A stretch of DNA of 64,000 bases from Methylocaldum szegediense (GTDB taxonomy: Bacteria > Pseudomonadota > Gammaproteobacteria > Methylococcales > Methylococcaceae). Position numbers and translations under genes: made by a program. The notes beneath the pieces are model-generated. The model was not told the origin of the DNA. It saw only the letters and a list, made by a program, of their open reading frames with translations, and made no database searches. The stretch lies in NCBI RefSeq assembly GCF_949769195.1, contig NZ_OX458333.1, forward strand, positions 2,542,001 to 2,606,000, read 5' to 3'. This document shows, one piece after another, positions 1 to 11,580 of the stretch (its first letter is position 1; each line of letters begins with the position of its first letter).

Positions 1-663
1 CCACCACCAACTTGGGCGCAGCTTTCCGAAGAAAATCACCCCTATCTTTGGACGACATCGTTGCGCTCTCGTGTAGCGCGTCGAGGTTCGCCGCCCCCTT
101 ACAATGCGCTCCGAGTGCAACTTGACCTGGGTGAGGTGGCGACCGGACATAAAGGGCACGGCTGTTTTCGCGCCTCGACATACCAGCAGCGAGCGGGTAC
201 AGCATGGGAGGACGCACACTGCCGGTTGTTCCATCTAATTTCCGCGCTGAAGCGAATCACGCTGCATAACATAACAACGTGCAGAGGCCAGACTTCATCA
301 ATTAGGCGAGATCGCCGGACTTGTTTCCAGCGGACAGCAAGTTCTTCGACGAAACCGCCCTTGGCCGTTCTAAGGCGCCAAGCATCTCGCCACGCCCTCA
401 CCCACATCTGCCTTCAGAGACCGCCTATCAGGCCATAGACCGACGGGCAGTCGTTCTGCCTTGCGCTCGCCAAAATCCGACAGGCACATGCCTGAAACCC
501 CTCGCGTCGGCTCATCATGGTCGTTCGCCAACCGAATGCCCGAAAGAATGTACCTGAGACGAATCTCTCGCCGTTTGGCAGTAATCGGAATATCCATAGC
601 CAGTGTTGCAGCGCCTTCGCCACCCTGCCGGATGTTGAGTTACGGTAGCACGGAAGACCCCGG

Positions 664-774
664 TTGGATTCTGGTGCGGTCGTGCTCGTGGTGAGCGACG
701 CCTTTGTGGACCGCCCAAGCTTCGGCGTGAAGATTGATACGGGCCAGCTGCAGAAACCCCCGGGATTTTAGGTT
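664..774 (+). pseudogene. ygiQ-like N-terminal fragment (remnant)
   Basis: Reading from 664, about 36 codons align without gaps to the N-terminal motif of the intact YgiQ encoded at 2476-4623. The fragment has SDAFVDRPSFGV where the intact protein has [12 protein letters not shown], preceded by a similar hydrophobic strand, and it ends at a TAG at 772-774. An in-frame TAG at 646 closes it upstream. It is far too short to encode a radical SAM enzyme, so it looks like debris of a second ygiQ copy or of a duplication. The similarity is seen directly; its origin is inference. Confidence 0.55.
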
Positions 775-965
775 GACACCTCGCCAAATCTGTCCCTCGG
801 CGACACAGAGCGCTTCCGTGTTGATCACACCCGCAATGTCTCCACCTCGCATCGTGGTTAAACCTTCGGCCTGATCCGATGGCCCTTTAAACCTGCTATC
901 CGCCTAGTCGGTGAAATCGCGGACACAAGGCTTGACATTGCCGATAGACCAGGCCTAAAGTATCA

Positions 966-984
966 ACTCGATGTCGTATCGAGT
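966..984. promoter_or_regulatory. Short dyad upstream of pmoC
   Basis: ACTCGAT and ATCGAGT form a perfect 7-base inverted repeat around a 5-base loop, followed by further CGATA-rich sequence to about 1010. It lies about 240 bases upstream of pmoC and could be an operator or a leader hairpin. No regulator can be assigned. Confidence 0.3.
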
Positions 985-1223
985 CGCTACGATATCGACA
1001 CGATACCAACGTCTTAATGACGCGTATCGATGCTGGCTCGGGATTTAGGGTTCTGAAAGGCTTCTCCGTAGGTTCGACGCGGAAGCTGCACCTTCGAGAT
1101 TCCCGCCAAAAAGCGGAATTCTTCAGTGCCAGTTAACTCTAACCCGAAGTTCGAAACGGTATGTGCGCAAGTACGTGCCGTTGAGTCTATTGGCTATCAA
1201 CAATATCCATTGGAGGTCAAACT

Positions 1224-1991
1224 ATGGCTGCTACAACAGCGACTGGTGTAGAAGCAAAAGAACAACCCTTGCTAAATGCCAAGTGGATGACTTTTGCATT
1301 CCTGTTCTACTTGCTGTTCTATTCCTGGGTACGGTGGTACGAAGGGAAGTTCGGCTGGTCTGCCGGTCTGGACTCGTTCGCACCGGAATTCGAGACGTAC
1401 TGGATGAACTTCCTGTACATCGAAATCGTGGTGGAAGTGATCGTCGCCTCGCTGCTCTGGGGTTGGATGTGGAAGAGCCGTGACCGCAACATGGCTGCCA
1501 TGACCCCGCGGGAAGAACTGCGTCGGAACATGACGCACCTGATTTGGCTGTCGGCATACGCTTGGGCCATTTACTGGGGTGCGAGCTTCTTCACCGAGCA
1601 GGACGGCACCTGGCACCAGACGATCGTGCGCGACACCGACTTCACGCCGTCGCACATCATTGAGTTCTACCTGAGCTACCCGGTCTACATCATCACGGGT
1701 GGTGCTGCGTTCCTGTATGCCCACACCCGCCTGCCGTACTTCCAGACGACCACCAAAGGTCTGTCTCTGGCGTACCTGATCTTGTGGACGGGTCCGTTCA
1801 TGATTCTGCCGAACGTCGGCCTGAACGAGTGGGGTCACACCTTCTGGTTTATGGAAGAGCTGTTCGTAGCGCCCTTGCACTACGGCTTCGTGGTCTTCGG
1901 CTGGCTGGCTTTGGCGATCATGGGCGTGTTGCTGCAGGTGATGGCAAGCGTCTCGAACCTGATCGGCAAAGAGCTCACCCAGGGGATGTAA
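1224..1991 (+). CDS. pmoC: Particulate methane monooxygenase subunit C (orphan copy)
   Basis: PmoC is an integral-membrane subunit of particulate methane monooxygenase, which oxidises methane to methanol in intracytoplasmic membranes. The 255-residue protein has several hydrophobic helices and keeps the copper-site ligands of PmoC: Asp127, His131 and His144 match the D-x3-H-x12-H spacing of the Methylococcus capsulatus structures. The start ATG follows GGAGG at 1212-1216. No pmoA or pmoB follows; a strong terminator closes the unit at 2045-2084, so this is a monocistronic extra copy, as known in M. capsulatus (pmoC3). An AmoC role is unlikely given the methanotroph context. Subunit identity is firm; its role beside a complete pmoCAB operon elsewhere is inferred. 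Confidence 0.96.
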   Translation: MAATTATGVEAKEQPLLNAKWMTFAFLFYLLFYSWVRWYEGKFGWSAGLDSFAPEFETYWMNFLYIEIVVEVIVASLLWGWMWKSRDRNMAAMTPREELRRNMTHLIWLSAYAWAIYWGASFFTEQDGTWHQTIVRDTDFTPSHIIEFYLSYPVYIITGGAAFLYAHTRLPYFQTTTKGLSLAYLILWTGPFMILPNVGLNEWGHTFWFMEELFVAPLHYGFVVFGWLALAIMGVLLQVMASVSNLIGKELTQGM

Positions 1992-2044
1992 CCCGTAAGA
2001 CGCTAATAATGGCCTAGCCTTTTTAGGCACTGTTAGCGAAAAAC

Positions 2045-2084
2045 AGCCACTGTCTGGAGCGACTGCTCCGGGCAGTGGCTTTTT
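2045..2084 (+). terminator. Rho-independent terminator after pmoC
   Basis: AGCCACTG pairs with CAGTGGCT around an inner TGGAGC/GCTCC stem and is followed by a T run (2080-2084). It lies about 55 bases after the pmoC stop and supports a monocistronic pmoC transcript. Confidence 0.9.
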
Positions 2085-2475
2085 AGTGCGCTAAAAAATC
2101 TGCACGAATTTACGTTCGTTCGACAAAGGTGTTGAGCTTTTTCCAAGATGCATTTCGCGGTCCGAGCGGTCTGTTTCTGTTTTTTGCGGGAGTTGGTCGA
2201 ACACCAATACTCTTCTCTTTATGTCTCGAGTACGGAAATACGGAAAACAGTCGCTGTCGCTCTTACCGAAGCTGAAGTCCTCACCATGGCTCGCTTTTCA
2301 TGCATCGAGAGCCTTTCATTTTTGAGAAAAAGTTTCTTCGCCCGGTTTCTTGGCACCTTAAGCGGTGTCTTTCACGCTAAAATCCCCCTTTTATATTCTC
2401 AGACATCGCACTGAGAGCCGCATATCGGCCCTTTTCGGTTTAAATCCTTCCATTCCTTTTCCTCTTTGGTCCGCC
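2085..2475. other. Intergenic region between pmoC terminator and ygiQ
   Basis: About 390 bases with lower G+C than the neighbouring genes and no gene I can support. An in-frame upstream ATG at 2365 would extend ygiQ by 37 residues, but those residues have no counterpart in the family. It probably carries the ygiQ promoter; I see no strong consensus. Confidence 0.4.
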
Positions 2476-4623
2476 ATGAAAAACACCCCCGATCTTTTCT
2501 CCTACCGAAAATACTGGGCCAAACGTTTTGGCACGGCATCGCAGCTGCCCATGAGCCGCGAGGAAATGGACGCCTTGGGTTGGGACTCTTGCGACATCGT
2601 CATCGTGACGGGCGATGCTTATGTGGACCACCCAAGCTTCGGCATGGCCATCATCGGCCGGTTGTTGGAGGCACAAGGGTTTCGAGTCGGCATCATCGCC
2701 CAACCCGACTGGACATCCGCCGACGATTTCCGAAAGCTCGGCAAGCCAAACCTGTTTTTCGGCATTACCGGCGGAAACATGGATTCCATGGTCAACCGCT
2801 ATACCTCGGACCGCCGGATCCGTTCGAATGACGCCTATACGCCCGACGGCGCCCCCAACCGACGTCCCGACCGCTGCGTCACGGTTTATTCGCACCGGTG
2901 CCGCGAAGCCTTCAAGGATGTCCCTATTGTCTTGGGGGGCATAGAGGCAAGCCTTCGCCGCATTGCCCATTACGATTACTGGTCCGATACCGTGCGCCGC
3001 TCCGTCTTGCTCGATTCCAAAGCGGATCTCCTCGTTTACGGGAACGGCGAACGTCAAGTGGTAGAGATTGCTCATAGACTCGCAGCCGGAGAGTCCATCG
3101 ACCAGTTAACCGATATTCGCGGAACCGCGTTCATCCGTAAACAGACACCTCCGGACTGGACGGAAATCGACTCTACGTCTGTGGATACGCCGGGCACGGC
3201 GGTTCCGAAACCGAACCCTTACGACGACGAACCGCAAGGATGCGCCAAGGACTCGTCCGGCGATCGGCCGGAAGCCGTTGTCCGCCTCATCAAACGCCGA
3301 ACTCCGTCGGACCGAACCGTCATCCGACTGCCGGCGTACGAGGCGGTCAAATCCGATCCCGTTCTCTACGCCCACGCGTCACGTGTCCTGCACCAGGAGA
3401 CCAATCCCGGTAACGCTCGGGCGCTCGTTCAACGACACGGGGACCGCGACGTATGGGTCAACCCGCCGCCCATTCCGCTCAGCACTAAGGAAATGGATGC
3501 CGTTTATGGCCTTCCCTACTCTCGTCTCCCTCACAAGTCATATGGAACCAGCAAGATTCCCGCGTTCGAGATGATTCAGCACTCGGTCACGATCATGCGA
3601 GGCTGCTTCGGCGGCTGCACCTTCTGTTCGATTACCGAACACGAGGGGCGCATCATCCAAAGCCGTTCGGAAGATTCCATCATCCGCGAAATCGAAACCA
3701 TTCGCGACACATCACCCGCCTTCACCGGCGTGATCTCCGATCTCGGCGGACCGACGGCGAACATGTACCGACTCGCTTGCAAGGACAAAGCGATTGAAGC
3801 CGCTTGCCGCAGGCCATCCTGCGTTTACCCGGGCATCTGCAAAAACCTGAACACCGATCACAGTCCTCTGATCCGACTTTATCGTCGTGCCCGAGCGCTG
3901 CCCGGCATCAAGAAGGTCCTCATCGCCTCGGGATTGCGGTACGACCTCGCCGTGACTTCGCCGGAATATGTGAAAGAACTCGTCACGCACCATGTCGGCG
4001 GTTATTTGAAAATCGCCCCGGAGCACACCGAACCCGGCCCTTTGTCCAAGATGCTGAAACCGGGTATCGGCACCTACGACCAGTTCAAAAGGCTGTTCGA
4101 TAAATATTCGAAGGAAGCCGGCAAGGAGCAGTACCTGATCCCGTACTTCATCGCCGCCCATCCAGGCACGACCGACGAAGACATGTTGAATCTCGCGCTG
4201 TGGCTCAAGCGCAACGGTTTTCGGGCCGATCAGGTTCAGGCTTTTCTCCCCTCGCCCATGGCCACTGCAACCGCCATGTATCATTCCGGAAAGAACCCGC
4301 TGCACCGCATCACACGCACCAGCGAGACGGTGTTTGTTCCCAAGAGTCTTAAACAAAGGCGCCTACACAAGGCATTCCTTCGATATCACGACCCCAACAA
4401 CTGGCCCCTACTCCGGGAAGCCCTGAAACGCATGGGTCGCGCCGATCTGATTGGCAACGGCAAGCATCATTTAGTACCAACATGGCAACCCGAAGGAACC
4501 GAAATTCATCATGAAGGCAAACGTATTGCCCGCAAGGTGCTGCATTTCCGTACCCAGCACACAGGGTTACCGGTGATCGAAACCAAATCGCCTCGCAAAT
4601 CAAGACGGATGGGCAAACCCTAA
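2476..4623 (+). CDS. ygiQ: YgiQ family radical SAM protein
   Basis: A 715-residue protein of the UPF0313/YgiQ family of cytoplasmic radical SAM enzymes, whose substrate is not established. The N-terminal cobalamin-binding-like half contains [12 protein letters not shown] and GWDSCD signatures. The radical SAM cluster motif C-x3-C-x2-C (GCFGGCTFC) lies near residue 376. Length is close to Escherichia coli YgiQ (739). I chose ATG 2476 because family similarity starts there ([14 protein letters not shown]); the longer frame from 2365 adds unconserved residues. It stands alone between pmoC and a membrane-protein gene, with no sign of functional linkage to either. Confidence 0.93.
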   Translation: MKNTPDLFSYRKYWAKRFGTASQLPMSREEMDALGWDSCDIVIVTGDAYVDHPSFGMAIIGRLLEAQGFRVGIIAQPDWTSADDFRKLGKPNLFFGITGGNMDSMVNRYTSDRRIRSNDAYTPDGAPNRRPDRCVTVYSHRCREAFKDVPIVLGGIEASLRRIAHYDYWSDTVRRSVLLDSKADLLVYGNGERQVVEIAHRLAAGESIDQLTDIRGTAFIRKQTPPDWTEIDSTSVDTPGTAVPKPNPYDDEPQGCAKDSSGDRPEAVVRLIKRRTPSDRTVIRLPAYEAVKSDPVLYAHASRVLHQETNPGNARALVQRHGDRDVWVNPPPIPLSTKEMDAVYGLPYSRLPHKSYGTSKIPAFEMIQHSVTIMRGCFGGCTFCSITEHEGRIIQSRSEDSIIREIETIRDTSPAFTGVISDLGGPTANMYRLACKDKAIEAACRRPSCVYPGICKNLNTDHSPLIRLYRRARALPGIKKVLIASGLRYDLAVTSPEYVKELVTHHVGGYLKIAPEHTEPGPLSKMLKPGIGTYDQFKRLFDKYSKEAGKEQYLIPYFIAAHPGTTDEDMLNLALWLKRNGFRADQVQAFLPSPMATATAMYHSGKNPLHRITRTSETVFVPKSLKQRRLHKAFLRYHDPNNWPLLREALKRMGRADLIGNGKHHLVPTWQPEGTEIHHEGKRIARKVLHFRTQHTGLPVIETKSPRKSRRMGKP

Positions 4624-4737
4624 AACGTTACCGGACCTTTGCATTCTGGAAAAACCACCCGCGTTTTTCTTAAGATGCATACCACTGATCCGTTCGAGAA
4701 CGCTTATAAAAAAGAACAATTAACCCTGGAGAGAAAG

Positions 4738-5646
4738 ATGCCGGAGCTGAACTTACTCGCCGCCACGCGAACCGTCGAAAAATCGATGCCGTTCGTACTT
4801 TATAGGCTGCTGATCTGCTTGGCGGTGGCGTTTGCCTATGTCTTTTTGACCGCGGCCGGTGCCGGAACGGCTATCGGCGTCAGTTCCTTGAGCCAAAATC
4901 CAACCGCATTCGCTCCGGCAGGCGCCGTCGCCGGTTTCCTGGCGTGTGCGTACCTGATGTACAAGCTCCGAGCGACTTTCCTCTATAACATTAAAGCGGG
5001 CAATCTGGCTTTATTGGCCGAACAATCCAGAGGACAAACCATTCCGGAAGGCAAACCTCAGATCGACTATGCGAAACGGCTTGTCGCCCAACGCTTTCCC
5101 AGCGTGTCCGGACTGATGGAACTCGATCTCTCGATTAAGGAAACCCTGCGAAAACTCCCAGCGGCCCGTTTAGCGCCCAGTTTAAGCAACCTAAACCCGA
5201 GACTCTCGGAAACGTTGTCCTCAATCATAGGGTGGGTTTTCTCCGCCAATCATCAAGTGATACTGGCCTGGATCTTCTTCACGGACACGAGCGATGCCTG
5301 GCGTGCGGCGCGCACTGCCTTGGCGGTGCACGTTCAGCACTTTTCGATGCTGCTCAAAACCCGTCTTTATCTAAGTCTTTTCGAGTTGGTAGGCTTTGCC
5401 GTTTCTTTCGCCGTACTCTTGATCCCGATCCGGAATATCGCCGACGCTCTACCGATGTCCATCGGTCTATGGCAATACGTGTTCACCGCCGCATTCGCCT
5501 GGACTCTGAAAGCCGCATTCTTCGAACCCATAGCACAAGCGGCCATGGCGCAAACTGTCTTTACTCTGATCGAGCGCGGCATCGATCCGGACTCCGAAAG
5601 GGAACTCGATCGTAGCGCCCCGGTATTTTCCCAACGCTCAAGCTAA
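4738..5646 (+). CDS. Unknown multi-pass membrane protein
   Basis: A 302-residue protein I cannot assign. Hydrophobic segments near residues 20-45, 55-75, 150-175, 215-240 and 245-270 predict an inner-membrane protein with a central loop of about 80 residues. The start ATG at 4738 follows GGAGAG eight bases upstream; the frame is open from 4639 but that extension lacks a ribosome binding site. It lies 114 bases after ygiQ and about 140 before guaB and may have its own promoter. No catalytic motif is visible. Confidence 0.75.
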   Translation: MPELNLLAATRTVEKSMPFVLYRLLICLAVAFAYVFLTAAGAGTAIGVSSLSQNPTAFAPAGAVAGFLACAYLMYKLRATFLYNIKAGNLALLAEQSRGQTIPEGKPQIDYAKRLVAQRFPSVSGLMELDLSIKETLRKLPAARLAPSLSNLNPRLSETLSSIIGWVFSANHQVILAWIFFTDTSDAWRAARTALAVHVQHFSMLLKTRLYLSLFELVGFAVSFAVLLIPIRNIADALPMSIGLWQYVFTAAFAWTLKAAFFEPIAQAAMAQTVFTLIERGIDPDSERELDRSAPVFSQRSS

Positions 5647-5729
5647 AACTGTTCTCGGCACCCCAAAAGGCTCACGGAGAGCCCCACTCAGCGAGGACCC
5701 GAACGCCATCTACAATCCGAAACCCGATA

Positions 5730-5758
5730 TTGCAGCAAACAGGTTTATAAAATAGAAT
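5730..5758 (+). promoter_or_regulatory. Putative sigma-70 promoter of guaBA
   Basis: TTGCAG and TAGAAT are separated by 17 bases and end 30 bases before the guaB start codon, leaving a short leader. The spacer contains GCAAAC and GTTTA, vaguely like a purine operator, but the match is too weak to claim PurR control. Confidence 0.5.
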
Positions 5759-5764
5759 CTGTGA

Positions 5765-7252
<1,488 letters not shown>

Positions 7253-7265
7253 AAAGGCGACCCGC

Positions 7266-8849
7266 GTGCCCCAAGCGTTGAATATCCATTCCCAAAAGAT
7301 CCTGATCCTCGACTTCGGATCGCAGTACACACAATTGATTGCACGCCGCGTCAGAGAAATCGGCGTGTACTGCGAGATCCATCCGTACGATTGTGACGAG
7401 CGATTCATTCGCGAGTACCAGCCACGGGGCATCATTCTCTCCGGAGGCCCGGAAACCGTCACGCAGGCGGACACGCCCCGAGCCCCCGCCTGTGTATTCG
7501 ATCTGAATGTGCCGGTACTCGGCATCTGTTACGGCATGCAAACCATGGCCGAGCAACTGGGTGGCCAGGTGGAGTCTTGTTCCCACCGCGAGTTCGGCTA
7601 TGCACAGGTTCGGGCTCGCGGCCACTCCCGGCTGTTGTCCGACATCGAAGACCATACGACGCCCGAGGGCTACGGCTTGCTCGACGTTTGGATGAGCCAC
7701 GGCGACCGGGTCACGACTTTGCCGCCCGGCTTCAAACTGATCGCGTCGACCGAAAGCGCCCCTATCGCCGGCATGGCGGATGACGCACGCGGCTATTACG
7801 GCCTTCAGTTCCACCCGGAAGTCACCCATACCCGGCAAGGCAAGCGTATTCTCGAGCGGTTCTTGAAGGATATCTGCGGTTGCGAAGCCCTTTGGACGTC
7901 GCGCAACATCATCGAAGACAGCCTGCAGTCCATTCGAACCCAAGTAGGAAACGATCGAGTCATTCTCGGCCTTTCCGGTGGCGTGGATTCCTCGGTAGTC
8001 GCGGCCCTATTGCACAAAGCCATCGGCGATCGCCTGACCTGCGTCTTCGTGGATACCGGACTTCTACGGCTCAACGAAGCCGACCAGGTCATGAACATCT
8101 TCGCGCAGCACATGGGCGTGCAGGTTATTCGAGTCAACGCCGAGAACAGATTCCTGCAGGCGCTCGAAGGCGTCGATGATCCGGAGCAAAAGCGAAAGAT
8201 CATCGGACGACTCTTCGTCGAAATCTTTGATGAAGAGGCGGGCAAAATCGGCGACGCCCGTTGGCTCGCGCAAGGCACGATTTATCCGGACGTCATCGAA
8301 TCCGCCGGCTCCAAAACCGGCAAAGCCCACGTCATCAAATCCCATCACAACGTCGGCGGCCTGCCGGAAAACATGAACCTCAAACTGATCGAACCGCTGC
8401 GAGAATTGTTCAAGGACGAGGTCCGGCAGATCGGACTGGAACTCGGCCTGCCTTACGAGATGGTTTACCGTCATCCGTTTCCAGGGCCAGGCCTAGGCGT
8501 GCGCATTCTCGGCGAAGTCAAAAAGGAATACGCCGATTTGCTGCGCCGCGCCGACGCCATTTTCATCGACGAGCTCCGCCGGCACGACTTGTACGACAAA
8601 GTCAGCCAAGCGTTTGCGGTATTCCTTCCGGTCAAATCGGTCGGCGTCATGGGCGACGGCCGCCGCTACGATTACGTCATCGCACTGCGCGCCGTCGAAA
8701 CCGTCGACTTCATGACCGCCCGCTGGGCCCATCTCCCCTACGACTTCCTCGATCTCGTCTCACGCCGGATCATCAACGAAGTGCCCGGCATTTCGCGAGT
8801 GACTTACGACATCTCGGGCAAACCGCCGGCGACGATCGAGTGGGAATGA
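7266..8849 (+). CDS. guaA: GMP synthase (glutamine-hydrolysing)
   Basis: Converts XMP, glutamine and ATP to GMP. The 527-residue protein has an N-terminal class I glutamine amidotransferase (nucleophile Cys88 in GICYGMQ), an ATP-pyrophosphatase domain with SGGVDS near residue 237, and the C-terminal dimerisation domain ending at the conserved IEWE. The start is GTG at 7266. Second gene of guaBA. The last codons (GATCGAGTGGGAATGA) are a known integration site for genomic islands, and an integrase gene with foreign cargo follows 420 bases downstream, so the guaA 3' end is probably attL of the island. The reading frame is intact. Confidence 0.98.
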   Translation: MPQALNIHSQKILILDFGSQYTQLIARRVREIGVYCEIHPYDCDERFIREYQPRGIILSGGPETVTQADTPRAPACVFDLNVPVLGICYGMQTMAEQLGGQVESCSHREFGYAQVRARGHSRLLSDIEDHTTPEGYGLLDVWMSHGDRVTTLPPGFKLIASTESAPIAGMADDARGYYGLQFHPEVTHTRQGKRILERFLKDICGCEALWTSRNIIEDSLQSIRTQVGNDRVILGLSGGVDSSVVAALLHKAIGDRLTCVFVDTGLLRLNEADQVMNIFAQHMGVQVIRVNAENRFLQALEGVDDPEQKRKIIGRLFVEIFDEEAGKIGDARWLAQGTIYPDVIESAGSKTGKAHVIKSHHNVGGLPENMNLKLIEPLRELFKDEVRQIGLELGLPYEMVYRHPFPGPGLGVRILGEVKKEYADLLRRADAIFIDELRRHDLYDKVSQAFAVFLPVKSVGVMGDGRRYDYVIALRAVETVDFMTARWAHLPYDFLDLVSRRIINEVPGISRVTYDISGKPPATIEWE

Positions 8850-8850
8850 T
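8837..8850 (+). other. Candidate attL at the 3' end of guaA
   Basis: The terminal guaA sequence TCGAGTGGGAATGA is the type of target used by guaA-specific integrases. The first eight bases (TCGAGTGG) recur at 35034-35041, beyond the last integrase-type repeat at the other end of the island. An 8-base match is weak by itself; the adjacent integrase and the arm-type repeats at both ends support the placement. Confidence 0.45.
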
Positions 8851-8895
8851 TCCACGTCCGGCAGCCGCCGGCAGGATCAGGCACCAGACACACCT

Positions 8896-8921
8896 AAGCC
8901 CGCGTCACAGCGGGCTTTTTT
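8896..8921 (+). terminator. Terminator after guaA
   Basis: AAGCCCGC pairs perfectly with GCGGGCTT around a 6-base loop and runs into a T tract. It lies 47 bases after the guaA stop. If attL is inside guaA, this terminator came with the island and restores termination of the operon. Confidence 0.88.
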
Positions 8922-8977
8922 GTGTTTTCAACCTGGCACGGACTGGCAGCCTAGGGTATGGCCAAGCACGAATTTTT

Positions 8978-9133
8978 CATGGCATAGTCGTTGGCACGAA
9001 ACCGGCCCTGTGCCATGCCTCGCCGCCGATGCCATGCGCCTCGTTCCCAGGTGGTCATGGTATCAGAATCGTGTAAGTGATTGCTGTAAAACGAATTTTT
9101 GCCGTTCCGCGCGGGGTTTTCCGGGCATGGTAT
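8978..9133. repeat. Integrase arm-type repeats, left end (CATGGTAT)
   Basis: CATGGTAT occurs at 9056-9063 and 9126-9133, with a one-base variant CATGGCAT at 8978-8985. The same octamer occurs twice at 34954-34973 with a variant TATGGTAT at 35008-35015. Such repeats flanking an island next to its integrase are typical of tyrosine-recombinase arm sites. The role is inferred. Confidence 0.5.
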
Positions 9134-9267
9134 TGATGGCCGGTGAAGCGTGTGCGTCACGATGGCTGTGCCATGGGTACGTCCCCGCAAGCTGTTGACT
9201 TGTAAGGGGTTCTCTTTGGTTCAAGCAGGGCGCACGACGCATGGTGTTGCAAGGGAGCGTGTGTGCC

Positions 9268-10467
9268 ATGTTGACCGATACCAAGCTGCGGAACCTCAAG
9301 CCGACGGGCAAGCTGTACAAGGTGGCGGACAGGGACGGCCTGTATGTGGCCGTCACCCCCTCAGGGACCATTTCGTTCCGCTACAACTACGCCCTCAACG
9401 GGCGCCAGGAGACCATCACCTTCGGCCGGTACGGGCCGGGCGGGATCACGCTGGCCGAGGCCCGGGAACGCCTGGCCGAAGCCAAGAAGATGATCGCGGC
9501 GGGGAAGTCTCCGGCCCGAGAGAAAGCCAGGGAGAAGGCCCGGGTGCGCGACGCCGAGACGTTTGGTGCCTGGGCGGAAAAGTGGCTTCGCAGCTACCAG
9601 ATGGCCGACTCCACCCGCGACATGCGGCGCTCGGTCTATGAGCGGGACCTGAAGGCCAAGTTCGGCAACCTCAAGCTGACCGAGATCACCCACGAAGACC
9701 TGCGCGCCCTGACCGACGCCATCGTCGAGCGGGGCGCGCCGGCCACCGCCGTCCATGCGCGCGAGATCGTGTATCAGGTCTACCGGTGGGCCATCGAGCG
9801 TGGGCAGAAGGTCGAGAATCCCGCCGAGCTGGTCCGCCCGGCCAGCATCGCGAAGTTCGCGCCGCGTGACCGCGCCCTGACGCCGGAAGAGATCGGCCTC
9901 ATGTACCAGTACCTGGAGCGCGTCGGCACCTCCCCGTCGATCCGCGCCGCCGTGAAGCTGCTCCTGCTGACGATGGTGCGCAAGAGCGAGCTGACCAACG
10001 CCAGGTGGAGCGAGATCAACTTCAGCGAGGCCCTGTGGACCATCCCGAAGGAAAGGATGAAGCGGCGCAACCCGCACCTGGTGTTCCTGTCGCGGCAGGC
10101 GATGGACCTGCTGGTCGCGCTGAAAACCTTTGCCGGTGGTTCGGAATACGTCCTGCCGTCACGCTATGACCCCAGTGCGCCCATGAGCAGCGCCACGCTC
10201 AACCAGGTGATGAAGCTGACCTATCAACTGGCGCAGAAGGACGGCAAGCCGCTAGGCAAGTTCGGGCCGCACGACCTGCGCCGCACGGCCAGCACCCTGC
10301 TGCACGAAGCCGGGTACAACAGCGACTGGATCGAAAAGTGCCTCGCCCACGAACAGCGCGGCGTCAGGGCCATCTACAACAAGGCCGAATACCGGGAACA
10401 GCGGCGGCAGATGTTGCAGGACTGGGCGGACATGATCGACCAGTGGACGAAGGCACCAAAGCCGTAA
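9268..10467 (+). CDS. Tyrosine integrase of the guaA island
   Basis: Site-specific recombinase of the P4/DUF4102 type that would integrate and excise the element. The 399-residue protein has an N-terminal arm-binding domain (about 1-90), a SAM-like core-binding domain (about 95-180) and a catalytic domain with Arg238, His335-x2-Arg338, His361 and nucleophile Tyr370. ATG 9268 begins the family-like MLTDTKL; an upstream ATG at 9241 adds nine unlikely residues. It faces away from guaA into the island and converges with the next gene, with 12 bases between their stops. All catalytic residues are present, so it may be active. Confidence 0.95.
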   Translation: MLTDTKLRNLKPTGKLYKVADRDGLYVAVTPSGTISFRYNYALNGRQETITFGRYGPGGITLAEARERLAEAKKMIAAGKSPAREKAREKARVRDAETFGAWAEKWLRSYQMADSTRDMRRSVYERDLKAKFGNLKLTEITHEDLRALTDAIVERGAPATAVHAREIVYQVYRWAIERGQKVENPAELVRPASIAKFAPRDRALTPEEIGLMYQYLERVGTSPSIRAAVKLLLLTMVRKSELTNARWSEINFSEALWTIPKERMKRRNPHLVFLSRQAMDLLVALKTFAGGSEYVLPSRYDPSAPMSSATLNQVMKLTYQLAQKDGKPLGKFGPHDLRRTASTLLHEAGYNSDWIEKCLAHEQRGVRAIYNKAEYREQRRQMLQDWADMIDQWTKAPKP

Positions 10468-10479
10468 CCGTGGCGGCGC

Positions 10480-11499
10480 TCAACGCGGCGCTGCGGGTTT
10501 TCTTGCCACGCCTGACAGCAGGAACTCGGTGCTGTATTCGGGAAGGCTGGGAAGCTGCCAGAACACGCTGGGGATACTGGCGCTGGCCTTGGAGACGGCT
10601 TGCCGCTGAACGCCAAGGACGCTGGCGGCATCGGATTGGCTCATGCCATACCGCAGCAGCATGACGATTTGCTTCTTGCGGTCGGTCAGCCGGGCGTCTG
10701 TCATCCGCCTGGCGTGATCGCGCAGTTCGGACGTATCGCCATACCGGAGGCGGTGCTTGAGCACGTAGTGGTGAAGGTAGCAGTCGACCAGCCAGTCTCC
10801 CGATCCGGCAGCGGGGGCGCGCCAGTTGCCTGCCTGCCGTGAGAGCCGTTCCAGCTCGTTGTCAAACTGTGCAGCTGACCGCCGGGCTTTCTGGTACTCG
10901 GGGTTCAATTTGTCATCGGTCAGCGCGGGGCGGTGTGTGGAGCAGTACTGGCTGCTGTATCGCAGGCTCTTGTGGGCGTCCCCGGCGACGCGGCCTGCGG
11001 CGTAGGCAGCCATTTCGGTCGGTGAGCCGCAATAGCGGCAGAACTCCTGGATTCGCTTCTTGTTGACGCGCTTGCCTTCCACATGGGCAGTGAGGGGAGG
11101 CTTGCGCGCACATCCACGCGTCAGTTCCAGAAGAGTCTCCATGGTCGCGACAAACCGCCTTGCCTGCGCCGTCTCGGTGTTGTGGACCTTGATGAAGCGG
11201 CGAAGAAGCTGGTGCTGAAGACGTGCAGCACCGTTAAACCCAACCAGTCGGCAAATGTCGCTGAACGACAGGCCCGCACCTGCCCCCGGCAGGAAGTGCA
11301 ACAGCTTGGGCGGCAACGTTGCCGCGAAAGCCTCTATCGCCGGATCGATGACCTGCTCGATGAGGCGGTCCATCCGCTTCTTCCGGGACAACGTCGAGTA
11401 GGGGCGCCACTCCTCCTCAAGCCCGCGGATGGCCGCTGCAATGCCCGGATCGCACCCGTCCCAGACGGGGATGGCGGGGAAATGAGTCATGTCAACCAC
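10480..11499 (-). CDS. Unknown protein with zinc-finger-like segment and C-terminal HTH
   Basis: A 339-residue protein I do not recognise. A central segment has paired cysteines (CRYCGSP near residue 175, then Cys and His about 30 residues on) that could bind zinc. The C-terminus (about 275-315) has a helix-turn-helix like sigma factor region 4 or LuxR (MSQSDAASVLGVQRQAVSKA). It is transcribed towards the integrase and diverges from alpA across about 80 bases, a position suited to a regulator of the alpA-repA-repC unit. Function beyond DNA binding cannot be stated. Confidence 0.75.
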   Translation of the reverse strand: MVDMTHFPAIPVWDGCDPGIAAAIRGLEEEWRPYSTLSRKKRMDRLIEQVIDPAIEAFAATLPPKLLHFLPGAGAGLSFSDICRLVGFNGAARLQHQLLRRFIKVHNTETAQARRFVATMETLLELTRGCARKPPLTAHVEGKRVNKKRIQEFCRYCGSPTEMAAYAAGRVAGDAHKSLRYSSQYCSTHRPALTDDKLNPEYQKARRSAAQFDNELERLSRQAGNWRAPAAGSGDWLVDCYLHHYVLKHRLRYGDTSELRDHARRMTDARLTDRKKQIVMLLRYGMSQSDAASVLGVQRQAVSKASASIPSVFWQLPSLPEYSTEFLLSGVARKPAAPR

Positions 11500-11580
11500 T
11501 TCGAAAAGTCATAGTGTTTTTCAATTTTGTATTGTCATGCACCATCACGCAACGCTTCGCATTGACTTGGAGGTTGCTGC

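Larger units (their letters stand above)
1..1223. other. Non-coding region upstream of pmoC
   Basis: I find no intact gene here. Open frames on both strands are short, overlap each other and lack convincing ribosome binding sites. The stretch holds a decayed ygiQ-like fragment (about 664-774), a dyad at 966-984, a possible promoter (TTGACA at 932-937 with TAAAGT 18 bases downstream) and the pmoC leader. The lack of coding capacity and the gene fragment suggest a decaying intergenic region. The promoter assignment is only a consensus match. Confidence 0.5.

Noticed and set aside
99-407. 102-codon minus-strand frame
   Set aside because: Part looks faintly transposase-like, but there is no motif or ribosome binding site and three other frames overlap it.
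1224-4623. Start of a pmoCAB operon
   Set aside because: A terminator and ygiQ follow pmoC; no pmoA or pmoB is present.
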